Assembly (NCBI GenBank): GCA_036245525.1
Contig: BTPG01000005.1
Span: forward strand, 180,156,198-180,220,197
Reading direction: 5' to 3'
Length of the DNA: 64,000 nt
From: Semisulcospira habei
Lineage: Eukaryota; Mollusca; Gastropoda; Semisulcospiridae
The translations under genes were made by a program, and so were the position numbers. Each line of letters begins with the position of its first letter. The first letter of the stretch is position 1. Below are positions 53,761-63,762 of this stretch, one piece after another. A model generated the notes under the pieces. The model was not told the origin of the DNA. It did no database searches and was given only the letters and a program-made list of their open reading frames with translations.

Positions 53761-53935
53761 GTTTCAGCTAGCGTCATTTGTGTCATTTGTGTCATTTGTA
53801 CCCTCGGCTATCCGTCTCCTAAATGAAGAGTGTGTTAACTAGCGTATCTCTCTCTCTCTCCTAGTTGACGTCGTCGAGGAACTTGCACCTCAGATGTCGC
53901 AGTGGCATCTTGCAAACTGCCCTAAACTGTCGTGT

Positions 53936-53998
53936 GTTGTTGTTGTTGTTGTTGTTGTTGTTGCTGTTGTTGTTGTTGTTGTTGTTGTTGTGGTTGTG
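53936..53998. repeat. (TTG)n microsatellite
   Basis: TTG repeats. Confidence 0.9.
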
Positions 53999-54059
53999 GT
54001 TGTGGGGTTTTTTTTTGTTGTTTTTTTTTTTTTCCATTGTCATAATGTGGCTAAAACCG

Positions 54060-54140
54060 TACACGCGCAGGTGATCCCAACGAAAGAAAATTTGTCGGCT
54101 AGACTGACACAATAAAGTTTTGGAATTTGAATTTGAATAA
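54060..54140 (+). mobile_element. Possible LINE 3' end
   Basis: AATAAAGTTTTGGAATTTGA followed by ATTTGAA, a signal-plus-repeat tail. It directly adjoins the truncated receptor pseudogene. Confidence 0.5.
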
Positions 54141-54141
54141 C

Positions 54142-54350
54142 CCTCGACAGATTTCTCGTACTACGTTTCCCGTTTAGTTCATCACATATCAGTACACGTT
54201 CTTTTTTGTTGTGTTGCCCAACAGTTTGTTTGGTCGGCACGTTACTTGCTATTGTGCCATTTTTCCCCGCCACGTCACACGGGCAGTTTTACGGACAAAC
54301 TGTTATCTGCATTCCGCTGCTATTCACCAGAAAGCGTGTTGCAGGACACA
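54142..54350 (+). pseudogene. GRL101/LGR-like GPCR pseudogene, first piece (TM3 end to ECL2)
   Basis: One open frame reads TLDRFLVLRFPFSSSHIS, then a TM4-like run, then PFFPATSHGQFYGQTVICIP and LLFTRKRVAGH. The DRF motif, the second intracellular loop FPF and the extracellular loop 2 Cys match the rhodopsin-like domain of GRL101 and relaxin/LGR-type receptors. Everything before TM3 is missing, apparently replaced by a LINE tail. The frame then runs into unrelated repeat sequence at about 54,350 and resumes at 61,480. Confidence 0.8.
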
Positions 54351-54974
54351 CCCAGCACGCACAGTATCTTGGGCAAATATTGGTCCATTGCTGGATAATG
54401 GCCGATATATTGGGCCAGTATGCGAGAGCTTAGCGCCATGCTGAAACCAACACGCGCGCCGGTATCGCGTGAGCCCGCGCGCGCGCCGGTATAATCAATC
54501 TTGGTGCCAAGCTGGAACAATCACGCGAGCCGCCGGAGGCTGTACCGCGCCCGCGCGCTGCTTCGCCTGCAAATGTTGGCACACGATAGGCGAGCCAGTC
54601 TGGCCCAATTCGCAACATTGACAGATGAAATTTTAAATCTAGCCGACATTTATCTTGAAAATAAATATACAACGGCAATCTTTTACCATAGTTTGGGCAC
54701 GCCGTGACTTTTTTTTTTGTTAAATAATTTTTTTTTTATATAACATTTATTCGCCACATTCTATGTTTTGTCAGACACTGCATTGCATGCCGGTATTAGC
54801 ACCTGCTGCGATTATTTCCGCCAAATTTGACTGCAAATCAAGGCTACAAATTCCATTGCCAGACCAAGTTCCAGCTTTCTTTCTTCTATATTTCTTTCGC
54901 TGACGCCACGTGCACTTGCTGATTAAGGTATACGTACGTGTATAGTACGATTTTAAACTTCTCCTTGAGAAAAT

Positions 54975-55525
54975 ATGGATTTTAAAGATGAGTCGTACTG
55001 GTCGAAGAGGAGAAAAATCAGGAATTCCCACTACAAGATCGTGCAGAACTGGAGAACCTCAACACAGTCCTAGACAACGCGCGGCGACCAGGAACAACAT
55101 GGTAATTATACATTTGAAATCTGAATATTGTTTGCATTTTCTTGTTTTGTGGTGTGCTGCTTGAGTTGATGAATTTAGTTATGTAGCTGGAGGTTTAAAA
55201 ACTAATATTTTATTATAATTTACATGCAGTTTTGTGTTTCGTTTTATGCTTTCTGCTCTATGCAGGAAAACTACAGAGAAAGGTAAATTTTGATAGTGAT
55301 TCTTTTGGACAAATTTTATTTGTAAAAACCGTTTTATTTTTTTCTGTGTGTGTTTGCAGATTCTGTACTTATCCCACTGGAGGCTTGGACTTTAAAGATT
55401 GTGTACGGAGGACAATGCCCTTTTTGATGAGGACAAGTCAGTGTCTGGATATATTGTACAACCTCACTGAAAAAAGGGGAATGAAGCCTTCAGCAGACTG
55501 TGTAACTTGCACAACACAATGATTG
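54975..55525 (+). pseudogene. Decayed coding region of unknown family
   Basis: It starts MDFKDESYWSKRRKIRNSHY, with a stop after 32 codons. Downstream pieces in shifted frames read DNALFDEDKS-like and EAFSRLCNLHN-like stretches. The pattern recalls uncharacterised invertebrate proteins linked with repeats, but I cannot name the family. Introns may be present (GTAATT after 55,098). Confidence 0.4.
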
Positions 55526-55799
55526 GTAAATTATAATTAAGTAATTAATGCTCTGTTTTATTATTAAAACAAGATGGATAAAACATAACCCACAAAGTCC
55601 CTTCTATATGAGTGCTGTCCTCGCTTTTGTCTTTGATCTGATTCTGATGTTGAATTATCTATTGAAAAAGTCTCACAGATCTGCCAATGCGTCAGTGAGT
55701 TCTATAATGCCTCAGTGCGCGAGCATGACTTGGCCCCGGTAGCTGGACTCACAATCCAGGGGAAAAAACGGATTTGTTCAATAGCTTGTCCGTTGAAAG

Positions 55800-55965
55800 G
55801 TCCTGGTAAATCAAAGTGGCACAGTTGGAGTGCGCCTGAGTTGATCAGTGTTCAGGTCGTACTCCATAGGCAATAGATTTCCCTGTCCCCCATAACCCGC
55901 CCGTCAGGGCCGTCCATGATCACCTCGGTGCTGTGGACGTTAAACCCGAACTAACCAACCAACCA
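55800..55965 (+). repeat. Retroposon tail with (AACC)n
   Basis: CTCCATAGGCAATAG and GTTAAACCCGAACTAACCAA; matches 13,130-13,245. Confidence 0.6.
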
Positions 55966-55966
55966 T

Positions 55967-56122
55967 GACTTGTGACCCAGTTTCTCGGCTGGCCTGGAAC
56001 AAACTAAGTGGTCAAACTGAAACAGCCGCGTGACGCGTATGTCAAGACATACACGCCACGCGGCTGTTTCAGTTTGGCCACTTAGTTTGTTCCAGGCCAG
56101 CCGAGAAACTGGGTCACAAGTC
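55967..56122. repeat. Long palindrome, about 77-bp arms
   Basis: GACTTGTGACCCAGTTTCTC to GAGAAACTGGGTCACAAGTC, nearly perfect to the centre TATGTCAAGACATA. Confidence 0.9.
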
Positions 56123-56189
56123 GTGCTTGCACACTGAGGCAGCGAGTCTCTCAGCTGTCAGGCTAGCTGATGAGCGGGCTTCCTGCAAG

Positions 56190-56463
56190 GCGCAGTACAG
56201 CAGGAAAAATGACTACCTTTTGTTTTCATGACTTTCTTATTTACCGTTCTAGTGTGTGATGCAAAACTTTGTGAGATCTGTTTTTTTCTCTTTATTTCCA
56301 CCTTATCCTGCTGGCTACTGGTTTGTCACAACTATAGTGTGTTTGGTGTCAGTGTGTTGGGCAGAATGTCCGCTTTTAAACAAACAAAGCTTTGCATCAC
56401 ACACTTGAACGGTACATAAGAAATTCATGAAAAACAAAATGTCATTTTCCCTGCTGTACTGCG
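56190..56463. repeat. Nested inverted repeats
   Basis: Outer pair GGCGCAGTACAGCAGG / CCTGCTGTACTGCGCC and inner pair AGTGTGTGATGCAAAACTTT / AAAGCTTTGCATCACACACT. Part of the same foldback as 55,967-56,122. Confidence 0.75.
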
Positions 56464-56783
56464 CCTGGAACAAACTAAGTGGCCACTTCTAGCGCTGGGC
56501 CAAACAGCCGAGGTGATTGATTTGTCAAACATCATTTGTCATGACGCAAGTTTTAGTTTTTACGTATTCATTTAGTTTTACATGATATGAGTTTCACTTC
56601 ATAGGCTTGAGAAAATTGTGTCAAAACTAGAACTCCATAGTACAATTTCAGTCTTGCTATAATTTGTGTGAAAGCAGGTTGACTTTACCTAACTACATGA
56701 TATACTAAGTACACTGGTCACCTGCATCCTCTTCTTAAAGCAATCCAGACCAAAAAGGTGACTGCCAAGCGTGTAATATGCAA

Positions 56784-56997
56784 AGAAGTACCCAACGGAG
56801 AAAGAAACACGCTTAGAAAAGACGGGTACAACACAATTTATTAATATTTCGGGTAAATACCCTTTGTCAAAATAGACAAACAAACAAACATGTTTGTTTG
56901 TCTATTTTGACAAAGGGTATTTACCCGAAATATTAATAAATTGTGTTGTACCCGTCTTTTCTAAGCGTGTTTCTTTCTCCGTTGGGTACTTCTCTTC
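56784..56997. repeat. Large perfect palindrome, about 105-bp arms (family G)
   Basis: AGAAGTACCCAACGGAGAAA to TTTCTCCGTTGGGTACTTCT with no loop (centre CAAACATGTTTG). Contains the family G motif AAACACGCTTAGAAAAGAC on both arms. Confidence 0.92.
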
Positions 56998-57003
56998 TTA
57001 AAG

Positions 57004-57860
57004 CGCGTCGATGTGTATGTGCGTGCATGCACGCGCGCTCCAAACATCTCCAAGAGGCGCCTGGAGTGCGCATGAGGATCTATTCCTCCTGGAGATGCGC
57101 GCATGTTTGTGTGAGAGAGAGGGCCACTCGTGCAAGAGAGAATGCCGTCATATTTTAGAGCTCATTCAGATGTTGGAGCCTGCACTGCAGGGAGTTAGCA
57201 CTTTATAAATTTAATTATTATTATATTTAGAGTATTAGGTCAGTATCTCCGTAGTGACGGAGTTGCCTCTTTTACGTCACCGCCGGTTTGACTTTCTCTA
57301 GAAGTAAAGTTTTTTGTAGTGTTTTAATGCCTTTCTGAAAAGAATTAATTTTTACTAAAGAAGTTGAAAGGATGAAAAGCTGGCTAACGAACTTATCCAA
57401 TGTCTTTCTCCAAACTAGCTATAGGTTCAAGTAATTATGACAAAAATTACGGTCTCTAATCTGGGTCAACCGACTTCCTATAAACGGTTGTTTATGTCTT
57501 CAATGTGTCATTCATTACAATATGCTCGGAGGTTGTCTTAGCCACCACCCACTTAAGAAAGTATTTCACCAAGACCAAGTTTTAAATTCAAGCTTGTGTG
57601 TACAGAAATATCAAAGATAAGAACTCTTGTTTACATACATATGCACGCATACATTCGCACATACGGCGCTTCACGCCAAAGGTACGTTCAGCAGCGAAGT
57701 TAGTGTAACTAGACATGACGTAATTTTTATCTTGTTGCTTCTTTCAATTAGAGGTTTAGCCTGCTTGCCTTGACATGGACATGCTATTAAATTCGCCCCA
57801 CTGCGACCTTTCCTAAAAGCTTTCTATAAATAGAAGGGACTTAAAAGAAAACTGAAGTCC
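57004..57860. other. No supported gene; repeat family D copy
   Basis: A decayed family B hairpin (about 57,048-57,096), then AT-rich DNA from 57,330 that is loosely collinear with 22,536-23,010 and ends with ATTCGCCCCACTGCG and CTTTCTATAAATAGAAGGGA. Confidence 0.5.
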
Positions 57861-57863
57861 AAA

Positions 57864-58291
57864 ATGGGATCAAACCATTCAAGTGACTGCATGGATATTG
57901 CAAAACTGGCCGAAGTGAGTCTTTGCTTTGGGTCATCTGTCAGATGGTTTTTAGTTTTAGCCATTGCCCGTCATGAAACATGCATCAATTGGTATTTCTC
58001 TGAGACTAAGCAAGCCACAGTCTTCTGTAAATGTTCAGACTTGGCCCAAGGGTACTTTCCACAGTATAAACACCAATTTCAGTGACCTCTCTTAAAGTCA
58101 ACTCTACAGGATTCAGTAATCAGACATGCATTTTATTTTCAGATGGTGTGAGAAGGTGCCATGGTAGTGCAACAGACATAGGCCACGTTTTAACTCAGTT
58201 ACTGGATCAATTGATCGCGATGGGAATAAGCAGAGGTGGGAGGCGGCAAAGCGAGCACACACAGACTGACGGTGAATTAGTACAGTTTTAG
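57864..58291 (+). CDS. Unrecognised coding fragments inside the 7.1-kb insertion
   Basis: A 73-residue open frame (57,864-58,085) beginning MGSNHSSDCMDIAKLAEVSL, with Cys residues at VFCKCSD, ends shortly before a pyrimidine-rich acceptor-like site (TTTTATTTTCAG at 58,141). A second open stretch then reads DGVRRCHGSATDIGHVLTQL to DGELVQF, stopping at 58,291. Together they could be the last exons of the element's protein. Family not recognised. The tail of the frame runs into the first unit of the tandem array. Confidence 0.3.
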
Positions 58292-59053
58292 TTTCTCTGC
58301 AAGCTGCTAAACCCTCTGGCTATCAGTACTGCCTGACATTGTGATGATTCCTGCAGGACACAGACTGACAGTGATTAGTATAGTTTTAGTTTCTCTGCAA
58401 GCTGCTAAACCCTCTGACTATCAGTACTGCCTGGCATTGTGATGATTCCTGCAGGACACAGACTGACAGTGATTAGTATAGTTTTAGTTTCTCTGCAAGC
58501 TGCTAAACCCTCTGACTATCAGTACTGCCTGGCATTGTGATGATTCCTGCAGGACACAGACTGAGCATTAGTATAGTTTTAGTTTCTCTGCAAGCTGCTA
58601 AACCCTCTGGCTATCAGTACTGCCTGGCATTGTGATGATTCTTGCAGGACACAGACTGACAGTGATTAATTAGTATAGTTTTATTTTAGTTTCTTTGCAA
58701 GCTGCTTAACCCTCTGGCTATCAGTACTGCCTGACATTGTGATGATTCCTGCAGGACACAGACTGACAGTGATTAGTATAGTTTTAGTTTCTCTGCAAGC
58801 TGCTAAACCCTCTGACTATCAGTACTGCCTGGCATTGTGATGATTCCTGCAGGACACAGACTGAGCATTAGTATAGTTTTAGTTTCTCTGCAAGCTGCTA
58901 AACCCTCTGGCTATCAGTACTGCCTGACATTGTGATGATTCCTGCAGGACACAGACTGACAGTGATTAATTAGTATAGTTTTATTTTAGTTTCTTTGCAA
59001 GCTGCTTAACCCTCTGGCTATCAGTACTGCCTGACATTGTGATGATTCCTGCA
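58262..59053 (+). repeat. Tandem array of about 98-bp units with 300-bp higher-order period
   Basis: Eight CCTGCAGG-like marks (58,351, 58,449, 58,547, 58,642, 58,749, 58,847, 58,942, 59,049) are spaced 98, 98, 95, 107, 98, 95, 107. The 98-95-107 trio repeats, a higher-order unit of 300 bp. Each unit contains AAACCCTCTGGCTATCAGTA and GATTCCTGCAGG, the left half of a TTAA palindrome element like 32,067-32,158, joined to GACACAGACTGAC and a GTATAGTTTTAGTTTC segment. Confidence 0.9.
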
Positions 59054-59099
59054 GGAATCATTGCGACTTATAGTGCAATACAGACAGCCAAAGGGTTAA
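59054..59099. mobile_element. Right half of the TTAA palindrome element
   Basis: AATCATTGCGACTTATAGTG to CAGACAGCCAAAGGGTTAA closes the last array unit. It is the only unit with the second half. Confidence 0.85.
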
Positions 59100-59700
59100 T
59101 CATACCTGTTGTTATCAGATTTATCATATTAAGTAGAAACTAGAATGTAGTGCATGTTTTGTGATTTTGTTAAAACTACAATTTCTTTTGTTATGAAACG
59201 TTATAAAATATATGTTGTGTAATGGTTATATATGGTATAGATCTGTCATTTCTGTCTACCATCTTAGAATTTTTAATTAACTTTTTTTCCGGTCAAAGCA
59301 ACATCAACTTCAAACATTGGACATTAATTTCAACTAAACTGTCCATGACAGAAGAAAATTAAACTAATTTTGATTGCAATATTAAGTTTTATTCTGATTC
59401 AAATATTCAGTTTGCTACACTGTTAAGTCAGTCGGGCCAAGATGCTTGTAAACATATTGTTTATTTTTACAAGTATAGTTTGCCTGATCACTTAAGCTTG
59501 CCTCATGTTTTTTTGTTGTTGCACATAACATTTTAATAAGACATACATGTTTTGTAACCATCTGTTGCAGAAGTGTTTATGTTTGAAAAGTGATGGCAGC
59601 TACTGGCTAGTTTAGGGCTTTCAAGCAATGTAGAGCAAACCTGCTTTTAGTTGCAAGTTATTAAAATGCTAACTGGCTGCATGCATGAACTTTTACTCCC
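59100..59700. other. No supported gene
   Basis: AT-rich DNA inside the 7.1-kb insertion, followed by a poly-C run at 59,699-59,712. Nothing recognised. Confidence 0.5.
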
Positions 59701-59750
59701 CCCCCCCCCCCTCCTCCCCATTACATTTAAGGTTTTATTTGATACTATTT

Positions 59751-60229
59751 TTAACCCATTCAATCCAGAGGCTGATTTTGTCAGATTTGCTTGAAGGCTA
59801 CATTACAAATTTTGCGACAGATTAACCATTTTAGTTTATGGGTAGTGCCAGAATAGCTTGGTGTCTCAGGTGCCAAGCTATTTTGGCACCACCCTTGAAT
59901 TATCATAGTCAAATTAATTTCAAGCATGTGTGTATTAGATTGATTGATTGATTGTACATTGCTTAACGTCCCGACAGCAACAAGGCTTTCTCAGGACGTG
60001 CCTGCACTGCATGTGAAAAAAAAAAAAGAAACAGAACATTGAATGTATGTCGCCAGCCGGTCAGATACATTAAATAAACCTAACACATGGGGCCTAAATA
60101 AAGCTAAGACCATTTAGCAACACACATCCAATATCAAGAGCTACAGGCAGTGCAGACAGTAGGGAGAGTTTTAAAAAGGCAAATACAGGTGAATGGACAA
60201 AGGGTGTGTATTAGGATGAAAAGGGTTAA
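59751..60229. mobile_element. TTAA-bounded family A element split by a retroposon
   Basis: TTAACCCATTCAATCC start, hairpin 59,839-59,900, then the insert 59,939-60,203, and the displaced right end GGATGAAAAGGGTTAA. Confidence 0.88.
59939..60203 (-). mobile_element. (TCAA)n-tailed retroposon inside the family A element
   Basis: Flanked by gtgtgtattag at 59,928-59,938 and 60,204-60,214 (11-bp target duplication). Same family as 2,963-3,342, 5'-truncated. Confidence 0.9.
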
Positions 60230-60583
60230 TAAGGACAATTCATGAGATTCTCTTCTTTCTTTTCATAACCAATGTTGTTTGTGCCAAATCCTGTATGTTT
60301 AGGAGGAAATTTAGTCTCCAATCGAATTATGTCAGTATATTATGTTAATCTGTATGAAAGTTATTTATGGGAGCAGGTAAAAAATGTGCTGTGTACAAAA
60401 TCTGTTATGTTTACAGATCCTATTGCCAGTACCTGAACATCTGTGTGTATACATTCAGAGATGGTTTTTGTATGTCATGTATCAGAACAATTGTTTTCTT
60501 AATTCAATAATTGTGGGCTTTTTTTTTTTTTTTTTACATTTTGTGTATTGTTACAGACAGGTTTCTTTTTTTGTGGGGGGGGG

Positions 60584-60601
60584 GGGGGGGGGGGGGGGGG
60601 G
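60584..60601. repeat. Poly-G run
   Basis: G run of at least 18 bases, abutting the next element. Confidence 0.9.
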
Positions 60602-60607
60602 ATGTAA

Positions 60608-60806
60608 TTAATCCATTGAATCCTGCCTGAGGGTGATTTTTTTTTTTTAACTTCAGATTGCCCTGTGAAAGGTATGTTATGGGTAGATCAACCATTTTAG
60701 TTCAAGGGTGGTGACAGAGCTGTGCACCAAGCTGTTCTGGCACTATTCTTGAGCTATCATGGTCAAATTATTTCAGGCAGTAATGTATCAGGATGGAAAG
60801 GGTTAA
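60608..60806. mobile_element. TTAA-bounded family A element, diverged
   Basis: TTAATCCATTGAATCC to GGATGGAAAGGGTTAA. The hairpin is weak (GGTGACAG / CTGTTCTGGCACTATTC). Confidence 0.75.
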
Positions 60807-61094
60807 ATGAGATAATCATTGTCCTTCATTTCGGTATAGTTAGTGTTTTCTTTTCATAAAACTGAAAATCAGATTAAACTTGTGCATCACTGTGAATCTG
60901 AGTTCAGGTCTTTCTTTTTAAGTTGTGTTTTGAGTTACATATTTTGATGAACGTTTGATTTGATAACTATCAGATTAATATATGTTTGCATGATGGTCTT
61001 TTTCCTCAGAAAAAAAGCTGGATTAAATTACCAATATCCAAATCTGGGACACTACTATTAGTATTCATGTTGGAAAAAGGTTGGCAGAATATTT

Positions 61095-61479
61095 GCTACA
61101 TGTTGGCACCAGAATGGATTAAGCATGGCACTATATTGGCAGCCAATATTCACCATCCTGGCCCTAGGATGGATCCATCTTGGCACTATATTGGCAGCCA
61201 ATATTCACCATACTGGTTCTAGGATGGATCCAGCTTGGCACTATATTGGTAGCCAACATTCACCCGATATTGGGCCAACAATGGATCCAGCTTGGCAGCC
61301 AACATTTACCCGATATTGGGCCAACAATGGATCCAGCTTGGCAGCCAACATTTACCCGATATTGGGCCAACAATGGGCCATTTTGCGCTTCCAATATTGG
61401 ACCAATATTGCCACCCATATATCGGCCCAATATCTGAGCCAATATTGGGCCAATATTGGACCTATATTGGTGTGCTGGC
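61095..61479. repeat. AATATTGG / CCAACAATGG iterated repeat
   Basis: About 55-bp units (GGCACTATATTGGCAGCC ... GGATGGATCCA) give way to shorter TTGGGCCAACAATGGATCC units and then tight AATATTGG repeats. Confidence 0.85.
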
Positions 61480-61790
61480 CGGGCAGCTATGCTTTTGGCG
61501 TAATGGTCGTTCTCAACTTTGTCCTATTCGTTATAGTCGCGCTGGGTCAGGTCTCGTCTTCTTGTCAGTTCTCAATACATCATGACATGCAACAACAGTA
61601 CTACTCAGGTCCCAGAGTGACCTGACCATCTCCCGACTTCTGATCTCTGTCTTGCGTTGGTTTCCCATCGAGTTTCTGGGTGTGATGGTCGCTACGGCGG
61701 ATGTGTCTGTACCCAACGAACTGATTGTGTCTACGGCGGTGTTCGTGTTGGTCATGTTACATTTTCAAATTGGGCAGTTGAGGCAGTAAG
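61480..61790 (+). pseudogene. GRL101/LGR-like GPCR pseudogene, second piece (TM5-TM6)
   Basis: It resumes with GSYAFGVMVVLNFVLFVIVA (TM5). After a frameshift near 61,620 it reads DLTISRLLISVL, WFPIEFLGVMVATADVS and VPNELIVSTAVFVLVML (TM6 and loop 3). The NPxxY region of TM7 is absent, and a small deletion lies before WFP. It joins the piece at 54,142-54,350 across the insertion. Any protein would lack TM1-3 and TM7, so this is a relic. Confidence 0.82.
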
Positions 61791-62237
61791 AGGACCGATG
61801 TTTTTAAAAATAACTTTTTGCCTTGTTTGAAAATTTGTAGTAGGGCTGAATGTTGGAATTTGCTGGAAATTTCTGGTTAGATAAGAGGAGACATGTTTGG
61901 TGTTTTGATTCATGCCATCCTGAGCTTATCCAGTGGACAATTGTGGGCCTATGTTGAGTTGCCGTTGACGTAGTGATTTGAGGGGCACGCTGATTTCAGT
62001 TGTGCTTGGGTGTGGGGTTGGTAAGGAATCATGTTCATAGCAAGATATGAGACAGACAATGTGCTGGTTTTATTGGTGTTTTGTGCATGGCAAATGTGCA
62101 GCTGGTAGGCGGTAGTGTGTTTTAGGGGATTGAAATATTAGGGAATGACTGGGACTGACTATGGCTAAGAGACTGGACAGTACGGAAACGGCTCTGTCAC
62201 AGTTCCGTGCCCTGTTACCGCTCAACTCGGCGCTACT
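61791..62237. other. No supported gene
   Basis: Nothing recognised between the receptor relic and the duplicated block. Confidence 0.5.
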
Positions 62238-63762
62238 GGCCGCCCATGCAAATGGAGAGTGAGAAATTGGCATAAATTACTACTTCACGACGAGTTTTTG
62301 TAAAACATCGAGCAATAACATCAGAATTTACAAAGCTGAGAGTGGTCTTCAGACAACAATAAACTAAATCAGCCTAGAAAACAGCTCGACCGTGATAGTA
62401 CAAGGGCGGTACCAAAAATAGTTTGGCACCTCTAGGCACCAACTTTCAGCTATCACGGTCGTCCCAACTCGCCTTGAAGTGTGTCAGGGTTGAATGAAAC
62501 AACAAAACAAAAAAGTCTAACATTGAGTGTGTTTTTTATTAATCAATTTTACTTTTAAGTCGCGTTTCATATATTTCATTTTTCTTTTTGCAATTTTGGT
62601 TTGATTACTCTTACACGACTCGCTTGGTAACTTTTAAGTCGTGTTTCACATTTCATTTTTGTTGTTGTTGTAATATTCCCTTTGTGTACCGCGATTATCG
62701 TAACAGGGGAAATAACCGGGACAGCCGTTCCCCAATTCAAGACACTAATCGGGATCGTTTATTTCTCTTGTAGTAAACCCATGAAGTTCTGACATGCTAC
62801 GACAGGATGTTGATCGTTCATGATAGTTCAAGGGTACTGTCAAAGTAGCTTGGCGCCTCTAGGCGCCAAGCTATTATAGCACCACCCTTGAACTATCATA
62901 GTCGATTTTTTTCCTGACCTGTGACGCAGACCTCAAAGAATAGATTTTATCTTCATGATCTAATGATTTATTCAGCTTTTGTGTAATAATGTGCGGTGAG
63001 AACAAAATAAAAGAAACATGAAAATATAAATCAAGAAAATTATAATAATAAAAATACCGGTTATGATAAAAGCGCTTTACCCAATTCTGTGAGTCTGCTC
63101 AAAACGTGGCGAAGTGAACCCAACACGCACGCTCACGTGAAACACAAGCACTCACCCTGAAGACGAACACAGTACAAGACAAACACAGGACATGCACGTG
63201 GTGCGAAGGGTTAGCTCAGCTATTAAGGTTTCGGATATTTTGATCGATCGTATTTGAAATGTACAAAGTGGCCTGAAACCAGTACCAAAGTAGAGAGGGA
63301 GGAAGTGTCGGAGAAACCCCCCTGACGCTCCGCCCGAATTAACGGTGACGTTTACTAGAGAAGAAAAGTCCGACGCCGGTATCGAACCTCGCAACTGTAG
63401 CATATGTAGTCCAAATCATTACCTCTGCCACGGCTATGCTCAAATTTAACTCATTCAGCCCCGCCACACCACAGCAAGACATAGATCGAGCATGATAGTT
63501 CAAGGGTGGTGCCAGAATAGCTTGGCGCCAAAACGGGCGCCAAGCTATTCTGGCATCACCCTTGAACAATCATGATCGATCTGTCGCTAAATTTGTAATA
63601 CACTCCTTCAGAGGGCAACTTCAAAATCTGGGTATTTCGGTCTTAGGGCAGAATGAATTGTATTAATGGGCTAACTAGGTACGCGCGGGTTTAAAACGCA
63701 AGAACTGATGACTCTTACGCCAGACAGATAGTCTCGGGGTCGCCTCCGCCCTGTGAAGGCAG
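62238..63762. repeat. Duplicated block, copy 2
   Basis: Collinear with 27,830-29,480. It contains family A hairpins at about 62,385-62,465 and 62,815-62,912, the tRNA-headed SINE (B box 63,378-63,388, minus strand) and the TTAA-bounded family A element at 63,446-63,666. Confidence 0.85.
63446..63666. mobile_element. TTAA-bounded family A element
   Basis: The stem is more complete than in the copy at 29,191: GGTGCCAGAATAGCTTGGCG and CGCCAAGCTATTCTGGCATC around AAAACG. Confidence 0.85.

Larger units (their letters stand above)
54351..61479. mobile_element. About 7.1-kb insertion with AATATTGG-rich ends
   Basis: The limits come from the split receptor frame on each side. The left end reads CCAGCACGCACAGTATCTTG then GGCAAATATTGG. 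The right end, inverted, reads CCAGCACACCAATATAGGTC then CAATATTGG, so the termini are imperfect inverted repeats. The right 350 bp and the left 280 bp are both rich in variants of AATATTGGSCCAATATTGG. The interior holds decayed coding fragments, several palindromes and a tandem array. No transposase domain could be named and the target duplication is unclear, so this may be one transposon or several nested events. Confidence 0.6.

Noticed and set aside
58262..59053. CRISPR-like array
   Set aside because: Units are contiguous with no unique spacers, the host is eukaryotic, and the units derive from a transposon half.
61260..61442. Minus-strand ORF with repeated GPI/GRY motifs
   Set aside because: Mirror of the AATATTGG iterated repeat.
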